The notes: a model not told the origin generated them from the sequence alone. A stretch of DNA of 64,000 nt from Bathymodiolus japonicus methanotrophic gill symbiont (GCF_019721995.1 NZ_BLYC01000016.1:1-64000); one strand, 5' to 3'; positions 20,011 through 28,570 are shown, counted from the stretch's first letter. Translations and numbers: made by a program.

Positions 20011-20101
20011 TGGTTGAAATTTTAAAAAGTAGCCAGTTGGCACTACAGATTTTGTGTTTTTGTATAAAACGTTGGATTTTTTAGAGTATTTTTGTCGCAT
20101 G

Positions 20102-20130
20102 CGCTGTCAGCCCGTCCGGGGCTGACAGCG
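20102..20130. repeat. Solo terminal hairpin related to type 2 elements (29 bp)
   Basis: A near-perfect palindrome of arms CGCTGTCAGCCC and GGGCTGACAGCG, with a five-base centre, matches the first hairpin of type 2 elements in reverse, with the closing arm converted to the CGCTGT form. It replaces internal MITE sequence between GTCGCATG and ATCGACAAAA. It may be a minimal remnant of a larger element. Confidence 0.7.
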
Positions 20131-20199
20131 ATCGACAAAAAATCGCTTAAACCGATGAATCAATGGCTTAGAAAGATGAAAGTGACGAAGATTGGTTAA

Positions 20200-21014
20200 A
20201 GCATTCCCGGAACTTGACGAATACACCATAGAAGCAGCGGATGGACATTTTATTGATCATGCCTGCCATACTGAAAAAAACAGCAAGGGGAAAGTTTATG
20301 CGGCCGGGGGGATTTACGCGTTGAATCTCAGAAGTGGGTTGCTCAGATTTCTTTGTCTGGTGACAAACGGAACTCAGAGGCATCAAGAAATACCTGTGTT
20401 ACGAGATCATATTGAAAAGCAAAACAAGGGAAATAACAGCTCTCAGAAACATCTCTATGTCTACGATAAAGCCGTCACCGACTTTGTCTGGTGGGATCGG
20501 CAGAAACGACATGCTAATTACATGATTTCAATGCTAAAAGAAAATTCAATTGCGACTCTGGTTGAGTCTATCCCTTTTGACTCCCGCCATGAGATCAATA
20601 CAGGGGTTGAAGCATACAGTGTGTACGAAAACAAGGGCATCAAATTTAACGTGGTGGATTACCGTGATCCAGAAACCGGAAAACTTCACCGGTTTGTGAC
20701 AACCTTGCCAATGACTATTAACCCTGGAACCATTGCCATGCTGTATTTCAAGCGATGGACGATTGAAAAGACATTCAATAACACTAAAAGTAATTTCAAG
20801 GAAACTAAAGCTTGGTCTTCCAATACCCGCTCACTTGAAAATCAAATGCGCCTGACTGCAATGAGCTATAATTTAATGCGCGTGTTTGAAGAGATTTCAA
20901 AAACACAACAGCCAGAATTGATTCATCCATCGGATAAAAAATATAGCGAGGCTCTGGAGATAAGGCAGCAACAGGCTCAAAAACGAGATCGTTTTGTGAA
21001 TCCATTATTTTCCA
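20200..21014 (+). pseudogene. IS-gamma transposase, C-terminal part
   Basis: It begins KAFPELDEYTIEAADGHF right after the TTAA repeat and runs collinearly with 4905-5498. It then continues beyond it (SNFKETKAWSSNTRSLENQ, MSYNLMRVFEEISK), showing the C-terminal helices missing from the first copy. IS-delta copy B truncates it. Its N-terminal part is scattered through 17945-19687. It is not functional. Confidence 0.8.
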
Positions 21015-21384
21015 CTCGATGTTCAAGTTTTTCCATCCCATTGCCATCAAACTCTTACCTTCACCCAGCAGAACAATACTTTAATGATGCTGTTGGCCCT
21101 AAGCGCCCTAAATCTCTGCCAATCATATGTTTTCCTGATGGCATCAGTTGAAACACATCCTTTATTAATTCACCTAACTCTTTCAGCTTATCACCAGGAT
21201 CTGGAAACTCTAGCAATGACGTGATGAACTCAAGCAGTACATCCATTTGAGACTTGCGCTGTAAGCTTCCTACGGTATACGCAGGTAGTTTGCTTTCAAT
21301 GCGGGCTATTTGCTCTGGGTGAAGGAGAAGGCAATGGTCAAACAAAAGACTCAGAATCAGGCCACGGCTTGATCCCTCTTCATC

Positions 21385-21644
21385 CGCTGTCAGCCCCGGA
21401 CGGGCTGATAGTCTCCAGAAGGCGCAGGGAAATTTGCCAATCCGAAGTGCGCGATAGCGCGCGAGGGAGGCTAAAATTTTATCCCGAATAGCCGTAGAGC
21501 CATTTGTGGTAGCCATGACTGAGCTGCTTTGTGCTCAGTCTGTGGCGGACGCAGGGCGGCTGGAGCATCTCCTATTCGCTGCGTAGGTGAACGAATTACG
21601 GCGACAGGAGTCCCGGAATTTCGTGAGGTAGCATGGCGCGCCTG
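21385..21644 (+). repeat. Type 2 hairpin element (260 bp)
   Basis: It begins CGCTGTCAGCCCCGG and ends GGCGCGCCTG. The 5' flank is CATC. Copy A of IS-delta reads TTCATC-TAATTG here, so the insertion is exact and without duplication. Four further copies of 260 bp occur at 37965, 39697 (inverted), 56875 and 61649. Confidence 0.93.
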
Positions 21645-21866
21645 TAATTGTTTGGCCTCACGCCCCCATCCTTCATAAAGCTTCCAGTCCTCAAAGAAAA
21701 CCTCAATCAGCCATCTCAACGTATAGGCTTGAATAATATCTTGTGTGCGCCAAGTCAGGTCTGTCGCCACTAAATAGCGATAGTCGTTTTCACCGTCATA
21801 TTTTAAGGCAATGACAAAGCGTTTTTTACTGTGTGAACTCACCTTTAATCGTGCACTGCTGACAGT

Positions 21867-22167
21867 CGCTGCCAGCCATGGAGAGCGAAAGCGAGGGCTG
21901 GTAGTCCCCAGAAGGCGTAGGGCCGTTGTTTTGTCGGAATCGTAGCGCTAGCGTAGGTGTAGACAAAATAAAAGGCATTCCGAAACGCCGTCCAGTCATT
22001 TGAGGGAGTGTTACGAAGCCAGCACCGAGTTTACGATGGTAATGGCGAAGTGGCACGTACGCAGGACGTCTGGGGCGCCGAAGGCATTAGTGGTCGCGTT
22101 AAGTTTTTGCCGCTTGCTTGGGCTGGGATGCCCAAAACAAGCTTTCGCAAAAATAGCGACTCCCCGC
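21867..22167 (+). repeat. Type 3 hairpin element (301 bp)
   Basis: It begins CGCTGCCAGCCATGG and ends GACTCCCCGC. The 5' flank is CAGT. Copy A of IS-delta reads GACAGT-CACTTT here, so the insertion is exact. The right third is shared with type 4 elements. Confidence 0.92.
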
Positions 22168-22335
22168 CACTTTAATCTCTTTGCCGCCACGTACACGTAT
22201 TATCTGATCAATGCCTTTGTTAATCGAATTAAAGTAGCTCTCGACTGACCTTATTCTACCTCTATATTCAATATTTTGGTTTTCACGTAATTGGCTAATC
22301 ACCTGCGAGCCTCCAGATTCTTTAGCGGCTTCGTC

Positions 22336-22630
22336 CGCTGAAAATCAGGGAAACGGAGCCTAAGCGAAGTGATGATTTTTAGTCCGCGATAGCCGTAGGG
22401 CCGTTGTTTTGTCGGAGTCTGAGCGTTAGCGAAGGTGGAGACAAAATAAAAGGCCATCCGACACGGCGTCAAGTCATTTGGAGCCTATGTTCCGACCCCT
22501 TGTTGGGTCGGGACGAGGTGACGAGGACGAATCGGGGCCGCCGGAGGCATAAGTGGTCGCGTTAAGTTTTTGCCGCTTGCTTGGGCTGGGATGCCCAAAA
22601 CAAGCTTTCGCAAAAATAGCGACTCCCCGC
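22336..22630 (+). repeat. Type 4 hairpin element (295 bp)
   Basis: It begins CGCTGAAAATCAGGG and ends GACTCCCCGC. The 5' flank is CGTC. Copy A of IS-delta reads TTCGTC-CATAAAG here, so the insertion is exact. Confidence 0.92.
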
Positions 22631-22830
22631 CATAAAGGCTTTTTCACCATACAGCGCTTCAAGCCAGTACCCTTTAATTTTAATCAGGCTATGCGCAACT
22701 TTAAACTCTTTTAATAAGCCTAATGCAATCTCTGTTTTGGTCGGGTAGGCACTGTCACGTTCAGGCTTAATAGGCCGATCTTTTTCTGCTATACCGCTCT
22801 TTATTCAACCGTTTATCTTCTTTATCCCAC

Positions 22831-23127
22831 TTGTTAATCCTCGCTGGGTTTGCTACTATGATCGACATATTACAGGTTAAATATTTGAATAACATCATCG
22901 AACAGGATCACCGCTTTATCAAAAAAATAACAAAACCGATGATGGGCTTTAAAGCGTTTCACTCCGCTCAAGCAACCATTGATGGAATTGAAACGGCACA
23001 TATGATCCGAAAGGGACAATTGTCTGAGGAAAATGTTCCTGCTTATAAGCAGTTTATGGCTTTAGCAGGATAGTTATGCCTGAAGGACAGAGGGTCTGCG
23101 CTTTTAATAATTATTGCGATAGAACCC
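22831..23127 (+). mobile_element. IS6-family element, 3' fragment
   Basis: It encodes the C-terminal third of the IS6 transposase (LNNIIEQDHRFIKKITKPMM to FMALAG) and ends with a degenerate terminal repeat, TTGCGATAGAACC. The intact relative is at 25940-26751. Confidence 0.85.
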
Positions 23128-23187
23128 GCAGAACTTGGTAGGATGCATGAAAATGTTGTATGATTTTTGGAGAAGGTATTGGTTAAT

Positions 23188-24009
23188 ATGAATGTATTTA
23201 AATTGAAAAAAGTGGTTTGCGTTATGGGGATGGTTTTATCTGGACCCGTGATGGCTTATGGTGTTACCCCTGTGAATCCTGGTGTTCCTGGTGTTCCTGG
23301 TGGGGGTCTAGTTCTTGACATTGAGGAGGAAAGGAGACTCGTTGCTATAGCGTCCAACACCGAGGGTGTTTTTACGAACTCGAAAGGACTGAAGGTAAAT
23401 AGAGTCGCCCTTGAGGGGTTGAATGAATTATTACCCCCTATTCCTGAGAATAGAACCGAACCTCTAGCCTTAACCTTTTGCTCTAACACTGATGAAATTC
23501 AGTGGGGTGATTGTCCTACCTATAAACTTGGTGGTAGAGGCCCCGCGGGTGGTTGGGTATTTTATGTTTCGGATAGCGGAATGCGAGGGTTAGAAGCGTC
23601 TCCGGAGGACCAGGGTAACTATGAGTGGGGTTGTTATAATACAGAATTTGAGGGTGTGACGGGCACGGCTATCGGATCAGGTGCGGCTAATACTAAGATA
23701 ATTTCTGAATCGAATTGTGTGGGAAGGTATTCATACAGTGGTGAGATTGCGGCTAGAGTGTCAAATAATTATGAGCTTAATGGCTTTGATGACTGGTACT
23801 TACCCTCGCGTGATGAGCTGTATTTAATGGACAAAAACTTAAACGCAAAAGGTTTGGGTGATTTTAAGGGTCGTAGTTACTGGAGTTCATCTAACTATAC
23901 GAAAAGTAGTCGTCCAGATGAGTTTGCTTGGATTCAGTATTTTGGTGGTGGAAATTATGGAGTCAGTAGATTTGGCGAGCTTCCGGTGAGATCTATAAGG
24001 TCTTTTTGA
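23188..24009 (+). CDS. Exported DUF1566 (Lcl C-terminal) protein, paralogue 1
   Basis: The start is taken at 23188 (MNVFKLKKVVCVMGM), which begins a signal peptide ending near VMAYG. A short collagen-like stretch (NPGVPGVPGGG) follows, as in Legionella collagen-like proteins whose C-terminal domain defines this family. A linker and then the DUF1566 domain start at about residue 115: GPAGGWVFYVSDSG, GLEASPEDQG, EWGC, NGFDDWYLPSRDELYLMD and the terminal VRSIRSF. The fold is C-type-lectin-like in related proteins, so surface binding is likely. It is the first of four paralogues, followed after 15 bp by the second. Confidence 0.8.
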   Translation: MNVFKLKKVVCVMGMVLSGPVMAYGVTPVNPGVPGVPGGGLVLDIEEERRLVAIASNTEGVFTNSKGLKVNRVALEGLNELLPPIPENRTEPLALTFCSNTDEIQWGDCPTYKLGGRGPAGGWVFYVSDSGMRGLEASPEDQGNYEWGCYNTEFEGVTGTAIGSGAANTKIISESNCVGRYSYSGEIAARVSNNYELNGFDDWYLPSRDELYLMDKNLNAKGLGDFKGRSYWSSSNYTKSSRPDEFAWIQYFGGGNYGVSRFGELPVRSIRSF

Positions 24010-24024
24010 TAATTGGAGATAATA

Positions 24025-24750
24025 ATGAAAAAATTAAAGGTTGTTACAGGGCTATTGTTAATATTCACAGTAAACTCGGTATTTGCAGATCAAGTTGAGA
24101 AGAATAAAATTGGTCAAGCTAGGAATGCGGCGGCTATTGTAATTAATACGAAAACGCTACAGAATCTACAGAAGATTTTACCTGAGCTTCCTGAGGTAGT
24201 GGGTCAAGATATGGCTATAATTCTTTGCCCTGAGAAGGATACTCCTCAATGGGGGGAATGTTTGTATGAAGTCGGTGGCACTGGACCTGCAGGTGGATTG
24301 GTTTTCTATACTACAGATGGGGGTAGGCATGGAATAGAAGCATCTCCAACAGATCAAGGACAATCTGAATGGGGTTGTTACACTGTTGAGGTTGCAGGTG
24401 CAGAGAGTCAGGAAGTTGGATTTGGTAAGACAAATACTAATGCTATCTTAGATGGAGGTTGTGTTCAGGACTATGTTTACAGTGGAGATATAGCCGCACG
24501 GATAGCATATGACTACACCTTAAATGGATTTGAGGATTGGTATTTACCATCTTTGGGTGAATTAGGCTTGATGTATAGTGAGTTGAAAGAAAAAAAGATA
24601 GGTGACTTTGCTGGTTATGGACGTTACATTAGCTCATCACAACAGGAAGAATCAAATATTAGATCATGGGCAATGAGGTTCTCAAGTGGTCTGAAAGTTC
24701 TTATTTATAGGAATCTTCATGGACATGTTCGTCCAGTACGATCATTTTAA
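24025..24750 (+). CDS. Exported DUF1566 protein, paralogue 2
   Basis: The start at 24025 (MKKLKVVTGLLLIFTVNSVFA) follows a GGAG site and gives a typical signal peptide. A coiled, Asn/Ala-rich linker (NKIGQARNAAAIVINTKTL) leads into the DUF1566 domain: GPAGGLVFYTTDGG, HGIEASPTDQG, EWGCY, NGFEDWYLPSLGELGLM and a final VRPVRSF. The gap from paralogue 1 is 15 bp, so the two are probably one operon. Domain identity to paralogue 1 is clear but moderate, and the linkers differ. Confidence 0.8.
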   Translation: MKKLKVVTGLLLIFTVNSVFADQVEKNKIGQARNAAAIVINTKTLQNLQKILPELPEVVGQDMAIILCPEKDTPQWGECLYEVGGTGPAGGLVFYTTDGGRHGIEASPTDQGQSEWGCYTVEVAGAESQEVGFGKTNTNAILDGGCVQDYVYSGDIAARIAYDYTLNGFEDWYLPSLGELGLMYSELKEKKIGDFAGYGRYISSSQQEESNIRSWAMRFSSGLKVLIYRNLHGHVRPVRSF

Positions 24751-24768
24751 AAAAATGTTCTGATAAAT

Positions 24769-24890
24769 CAATACCTTCGCCAAAATGAAAATACACTCAT
24801 TTTTATGAATTTTACAGCCTATAAGCGATTGATTTATATAGGTGTAAGATTATCATTTTTGGATTAAATTAAAATTGGCGAAGGTATTGA
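24769..24890. mobile_element. Short MITE (122 bp) with TAAA duplication
   Basis: The inverted ends TCAATACCTTCGCCAA and TTGGCGAAGGTATTGA lie between TAAA repeats (24765-24768 and 24891-24894). The interior is AT-rich. It sits 18 bp after paralogue 2 and could act as a terminator. No matching IS is present in the window. Confidence 0.7.
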
Positions 24891-24894
24891 TAAA

Positions 24895-25175
24895 TGTCGG
24901 GTAATACTTGGATTATTCACTCAGTCTCTGAAAATAAAGGAGAATACGATTTATTTCCTGTAGGATAGTTTTTTGTACTAGCCGCATAAAAATTGGTTAT
25001 GGCTGGTTTTTACACTCATAATAAATTTTTGCGACAGAAACGGGCTGTCCCGTCTAAGCCGGGACAGCTCGTAATTTTAAGGGATCTAGATCAACCTTAG
25101 GCCTACCTTTTCTGAGCGTAGGTGTCCCGCTTTAGATGGGAAGCCAAGAAACCCAATAAAATAGGTGATATAAAA
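24895..25175. other. Intergenic stretch with one hairpin
   Basis: No gene is seen. It contains GCGACAGAA (25031-25039), which resembles an IS6 end, and a GC-rich hairpin GCTGTCCCG/CGGGACAGC (25044-25068). The latter may be a terminator or the scar of another mobile element. Confidence 0.4.
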
Positions 25176-25892
25176 ATGGAAAAAATAAAGATAGTTGTGA
25201 GCGCTGTATTATTAATGTTGTCATTACCGATCTTTGCAGATCAGGTGGCTCAAAACACGGCCGGTATTGCTAAAAACAAAGACTTGATAAATTCTAACGC
25301 AGCTTCTATTCAGTATGTGGAGGGTACTATCCCTACTTTACCACGGGGTGCGGATAAAGGAATGAAACTTTTTATTTGTAAAGATAGTAATGAAATCCGT
25401 TGGGGGTCTTGTGAAACAACTTATAAGATTGGCGATACAGGTCCCTCTGGGGGACTTGTGTTCTACATAACGGATGAGGGTATGCATGGAATAGAATCCT
25501 CCCCTGTCGACCAGGGTTGGGCGGAATGGGGTTGTCATGGGAATTATGTCCATAATGCTGGAAGTGAATTAGTTGGTTCTGGTGCGAAAAACACTAGGGC
25601 TATATTGGCTGCTGGTTGTGCAAGCCGTGAGGGGGGTAGGACTGCCGTACAAATGACAGATGATTACGAGTTAAATGGTTTTGATGACTGGTACCTTCCA
25701 TCACGAGATGAGTTAAATCTGATGCAAACCCATTTATATCAAAGTGGCTTAGGGGATTTTTGGAGTAGTATGTACTCAAGTTCTTCACAGAATACGGGTG
25801 ATATGTCATGGTATCAATACTTCCCAACAGGGGTGCAGGACGTGTCTTTTAAATATATTTTCTTACGTGTTCGGGCTGTCCGCTCTTTTTAA
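25176..25892 (+). CDS. Exported DUF1566 protein, paralogue 3
   Basis: The start is taken at 25176 (MEKIKIVVSAVLLMLSLPIFA), after an AGGTGAT ribosome site; the longer frame from 25122 would bury the signal peptide. The mature N-terminus repeats the DQVAQNTAGIAKNK-type linker of paralogue 2. The domain then shows GPSGGLVFYITDEG, HGIESSPVDQG, EWGCHG, NGFDDWYLPSRDELNLMQ and the end VRAVRSF. It is followed at once by IS6. Confidence 0.8.
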   Translation: MEKIKIVVSAVLLMLSLPIFADQVAQNTAGIAKNKDLINSNAASIQYVEGTIPTLPRGADKGMKLFICKDSNEIRWGSCETTYKIGDTGPSGGLVFYITDEGMHGIESSPVDQGWAEWGCHGNYVHNAGSELVGSGAKNTRAILAAGCASREGGRTAVQMTDDYELNGFDDWYLPSRDELNLMQTHLYQSGLGDFWSSMYSSSSQNTGDMSWYQYFPTGVQDVSFKYIFLRVRAVRSF

Positions 25893-25939
25893 ATTTATAC
25901 TCCTGTGAGGTTGGCGGATCCGAAACCTTGAACCAAAGG

Positions 25940-26751
25940 GGTTCTGTCGCAATAATTATCAAAAGCGCAGACCTCCTGGTCTTCAGGCATAACTATCCTG
26001 CTAAAGCCATAAGCTGCTTATAAGCAGGAATATTTTCCTCAGGCAACTGCCCCTTTCGGATCATATGTGCCGTTTCAATTCCATCAATGGTTGCTTGAGC
26101 CGAGTGAAACGCTTTAAAGCCCATCATCGGTTTTGTTATTTTTTTGATAAAGCGGTGATCCTGTTCGATGATGTTATTCAAATATTTAACCTGTAATATG
26201 TCGATCATATTGGCAAGCCCATCGAGGATTAACAAGAGGTTAATATTTGCTAATCCTGCATAGTTAACGCCACTTTTATCCATAACGACCTTATCAGGAA
26301 AGCCATTATTGTTAATCATTTGTTTGAAAAATGCGGTTGCAGCCTCTTCATCACGGCGCTCAGAAAGCATGAAATCAAGCGTATCCCAGCGACTATCAAC
26401 AGCTCGGTATAAATAGGTCCACTGGCCCTTCACTTTGATATACGATTCATCCATGCGCCACGATTTATTGGTTTCTCGTTTCTGAGATTTAGCTTTTACA
26501 GCAATGGCAGGAGAATAACGGATAACCCAACGATTGAGCGTAGCATGATCCACTTCAACACCTCTTTCTTCCATAATTTCTTCAAGGTCGCGATACGAAA
26601 CGCCATGCCTGACATAAAAGAAAACAGCATAAAGAATGACATCTTTTGGAAAGTGAGTGCCTTTGAAGCTGAGCATGTGATCCACCTTTTATTGAAATTG
26701 ATAATTATGATAGCAGATAACGTCGGGAAGGGGGATTTATGCGACAGAACC
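25940..26751. mobile_element. IS6-family insertion sequence, complete
   Basis: 812 bp lie between the inverted ends GGTTCTGTCGCA and TGCGACAGAACC. No 8-bp direct repeat is seen at its flanks, which suits IS6 elements left behind after cointegrate resolution or deletion. Fragments of the same element lie at 22831, 27306 and 32155. Confidence 0.9.
25993..26685 (-). CDS. IS6-family transposase
   Basis: An intact 230-residue DDE transposase. It begins MDHMLSFKGTHFPKDVIL with the HTH region VSYRDLEEIMEERG. The catalytic residues are in WRMDESYIKVKG, VVMDKSGVNYAG and NNIIEQDHRFIK. It is the only transposase in the window with no visible damage, so it is the best candidate for current activity. IS6 elements move by replicative cointegrate formation and are known for assembling flanked gene segments. 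Confidence 0.92.
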   Translation of the reverse strand: MDHMLSFKGTHFPKDVILYAVFFYVRHGVSYRDLEEIMEERGVEVDHATLNRWVIRYSPAIAVKAKSQKRETNKSWRMDESYIKVKGQWTYLYRAVDSRWDTLDFMLSERRDEEAATAFFKQMINNNGFPDKVVMDKSGVNYAGLANINLLLILDGLANMIDILQVKYLNNIIEQDHRFIKKITKPMMGFKAFHSAQATIDGIETAHMIRKGQLPEENIPAYKQLMALAG

Positions 26752-26883
26752 TATTATGAGTTATAATTGTTGATCTTATATTGCGGATATTTTAATCTTG
26801 CAAGTTTTTGCAAAAAATATTGACACTTGCAATATATGCTATATCATCTCTACAATTGGTTTATTTTTTAATGAGGTGTGATT

Positions 26884-27132
26884 ATGACTGCTACATCTAT
26901 AAGTGTTTCTGCCAACATCCCTGTAGAGCTAGGAGAAATGCTGAATAAAGTTTCACGGGCTGAATAAAGATCTAAAAGTTACTACATAAAAAAAAGGCTA
27001 GAGCAATTATTGAGAGATAGGCTAGAGGATTTAGAGGGCTATCAATACGCAAAGCAAGCGCATGATGAATTTATAGCCTCTGGTGAAAAATCTGTGCCTT
27101 TTGAAGATATGAGAAAAGAACTTAATTTATAA
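26884..27132 (+). pseudogene. Antitoxin (RelB/ribbon-helix-helix type) with an internal stop
   Basis: The 83-codon frame starts MTATSISVSANIPVELGEML and ends FEDMRKELNL. This is the layout of a ribbon-helix-helix antitoxin with a toxin-wrapping tail. A TAA at codon 29 (SRAE-stop-RSKSYYIKKRLEQLL) interrupts the DNA-binding segment. A toxin frame follows 14 bp later. The class is inferred from layout and motif order. Confidence 0.65.
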
Positions 27133-27146
27133 GATAAGCTTTCTGA

Positions 27147-27320
27147 ATGTACAAAATAGAATTTGAGCAAAGAGCTAAAAAGCAGTTTTATAAGCTAAGT
27201 CGTGAAGTGCAAGAAAGGCTTACAGAGGCTATTGACGAAAAACTATCTGTAAACCCAAAAGAATATTTAATTCCTTTAGCTGGAAACAAGGCAGGGCTTT
27301 ATAAAGGTTCTGTCGCATAA
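27147..27320 (+). pseudogene. RelE/ParE-like toxin, 3' end removed by an IS6 fragment
   Basis: MYKIEFEQRAKKQFYKLSRE is typical of the RelE/ParE start, followed by LIPLAGNKAGLYK. It should continue with an R-x-G-x-Y-R core, but GGTTCTGTCGCA of an IS6 fragment begins at 27306 and the frame ends in that fragment. With the antitoxin also broken, the pair is dead. Confidence 0.65.
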
Positions 27321-27483
27321 ATTCCCCTTCCCGACGTTATCTGCTATCATAATTCTCAATTTCAATAAAAGGTGGATCATATGCTCAGCTTCAAAGGCAC
27401 TCACTTTCCAAAAGATGTCATTCTTTATGCTGTTTTCTTTTATGTCAGGTATGGCGTTTCGTATCGCGACCTTGAAGAAATTT
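27306..27483 (+). mobile_element. IS6-family element, 5' fragment
   Basis: It matches the first 178 bp of the intact IS6 in the same reading direction as the transposase: terminal repeat, leader and MLSFKGTHFPKDVIL. It breaks off after DLEEI. The following bases (GGCGCGCC at 27485) resemble the 3' tip of type 1/2 hairpin elements in reverse. Confidence 0.8.
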
Positions 27484-27617
27484 AGGCGCGCCACCGCGTG
27501 CCTCATGATAGATTTTGTGACATGGAGTCCCAAAAGCTTAAGTTACGCAAAACTCAGTAATCTTTCTGAGAAACTTAGGCTCTACGGTGTTATTTTTTAT
27601 ATAAATTGAGGTGTAAA

Positions 27618-28337
27618 ATGAAGAGATATAATTTTTTAGTGTTATTAGTAAGTGTTTTAGTGTTATTCCCTGCGCGAGCAGATGATCTTGAGGTGTTCAT
27701 CCCGTACGCTCTTTATGATAATCCTATAGTAGAATTTACTCAGGAACCTGAGTACGATGATTTTTGTACATCATCGTTTGCTCCTTATGGAGCTTTAGAA
27801 ATGGATGAAGAAGAAATGTCTAAGTATCTAACATCTTTGCAGGATGGTCCTTGTGCCAGAATTTATGAGGTTGGTGATGAGGGGCCCGCGGGAGGTCGTG
27901 TATTTTATATTTCGGACGATGAAGGAAAACATGGATTAGAAGCTGCTCCCGATGATTTTAGTGGTGTTGAGTGGGGCTGTCATGGAATTAAGGTAGAAGG
28001 AACTAATCATACAGAGATTGGTGGGGGGAAAGATAACTCTGATGCACATGCAGAATTTAACTGTAAAAGTCGCTGGGGCGGAAGAGTTGCTTTCGATGTA
28101 GTTAAGGATTATAAATTACATGGATATCTGGATTGGTACGTGCCCTCTCGTGACGAGTTGCTGACTATGAAGTCTGAGTTGAGTGTTAAGGATCTCGGTA
28201 ACTTTGCTAAATCTTGTTATTGGGCTTCTACAGAAGCATGGGGTACATTCAGTTGGATGGTAAATTTTGGTTCCGGCGGGTACGTATATGGCGAGAAAAG
28301 CCTGAGAGTCCGCGTCAAGCCTATTAGGACTTTTTAA
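27618..28337 (+). CDS. Exported DUF1566 protein, paralogue 4
   Basis: The start is taken at 27618 (MKRYNFLVLLVSVLVLFPARA) after a GAGGTG ribosome site. This is the most divergent paralogue: its linker is acidic and lacks the Asn-rich coil of the others. The domain shows GPAGGRVFYISDDEG, HGLEAAPDDFSG, EWGCHG, LHGYLDWYVPSRDELLTM and the end VRVKPIRTF. It lies beyond the IS6 and toxin remnants but keeps the same strand, so the four genes probably form one family array later split by insertions. Confidence 0.78.
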   Translation: MKRYNFLVLLVSVLVLFPARADDLEVFIPYALYDNPIVEFTQEPEYDDFCTSSFAPYGALEMDEEEMSKYLTSLQDGPCARIYEVGDEGPAGGRVFYISDDEGKHGLEAAPDDFSGVEWGCHGIKVEGTNHTEIGGGKDNSDAHAEFNCKSRWGGRVAFDVVKDYKLHGYLDWYVPSRDELLTMKSELSVKDLGNFAKSCYWASTEAWGTFSWMVNFGSGGYVYGEKSLRVRVKPIRTF

Positions 28338-28351
28338 TTACAGTCCGCATA

Positions 28352-28517
28352 CGCTAAAAATAATTTAGAGCCTATGTTCCGACCCCTTGTTGGGTCGGGA
28401 CGAGGTGACGAAGACGAATCGGGGCCGCCGGAGGCATAAGTGGTCGCGTTAAGTTTTTGCTGCTTGCTTGGGCTGGGATGCCCAAAACAAGCTTTCGCAA
28501 AAATAGCGACTCCTCGC
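28352..28517 (+). repeat. Type 4 hairpin element, internally deleted
   Basis: CGCT at 28352 is followed after 12 bases by the GAGCCTATGTTCCGACCCC middle of type 4, then the complete right part ending GACTCCTCGC. About 130 bp of the left half is missing. The 5' flank CATA keeps C at -4 but not the pyrimidine at -1. Confidence 0.75.
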
Positions 28518-28570
28518 AGTTTTTTATCTCCCTTATTTTGGCGAATGTATTGAACACTAATACTGTATTA

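Larger units (their letters stand above)
19688..20195. mobile_element. TTAA-targeted MITE, copy with internal replacement and insertion
   Basis: Its ends are CCCATCTTCGTCACT and AAGTGACGAAGATTGG. TTAA duplicates lie at 19684-19687 and 20196-20199. The intact 319-bp copy is at 35126-35444. Here a type 1 element is inserted after AAATCAAT, and about 130 bp of the right half is replaced by a 29-bp palindrome. Confidence 0.85.
17670..21014 (+). mobile_element. IS-gamma copy broken up by four other elements
   Basis: IS-gamma sequence can be followed through 17674-17704, 17881-17965, 19496-19687 and 20196-21014. The interruptions are a GTAA-ended MITE (17705-17880), IS-delta copy A (17966-19495) and a TTAA-targeted MITE (19688-20195), and the right end is cut by IS-delta copy B from 21015. 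Compared with the 4341 copy, the leader and the start of the transposase gene are missing between about 17943 and the GGGTTATTACG that follows. Confidence 0.75.
21015..22830. mobile_element. IS-delta copy B with three hairpin-element insertions, 3' end lost
   Basis: The left end CTCGATGTTCAAG lies at 21015. The sequence then follows copy A, with three extra blocks at 21385-21644, 21867-22167 and 22336-22630. It stops after TTTATCCCAC, where an IS6 fragment begins, so the right inverted repeat is gone. Confidence 0.9.
21061..22830 (-). pseudogene. IS-delta transposase, interrupted three times
   Basis: It has the same protein as copy A, broken by type 2, type 3 and type 4 elements and truncated at its N-terminus. 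Apart from the insertions, the two copies differ by only a few substitutions and one or two small indels, so the three insertions are recent relative to the duplication of this IS. Where copy A has lost a base near 18735, this copy keeps the correct frame. Confidence 0.88.

Noticed and set aside
15058-22630. Integron attC sites
   Set aside because: The elements are longer, show no R-box/L-box core sites (RYYYAAC/GTTRRRY), are not spaced as cassettes and no integrase is present.
23188-28337. Diversity-generating retroelement with DUF1566 targets
   Set aside because: No reverse transcriptase, no accessory gene and no template/variable repeat with adenine-specific changes is visible.
22831-28337. 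IS6-bounded composite transposon carrying the DUF1566 genes
   Set aside because: The outer IS6 pieces are fragments of different extent with no shared flanking duplication. A former composite is possible but cannot be supported.
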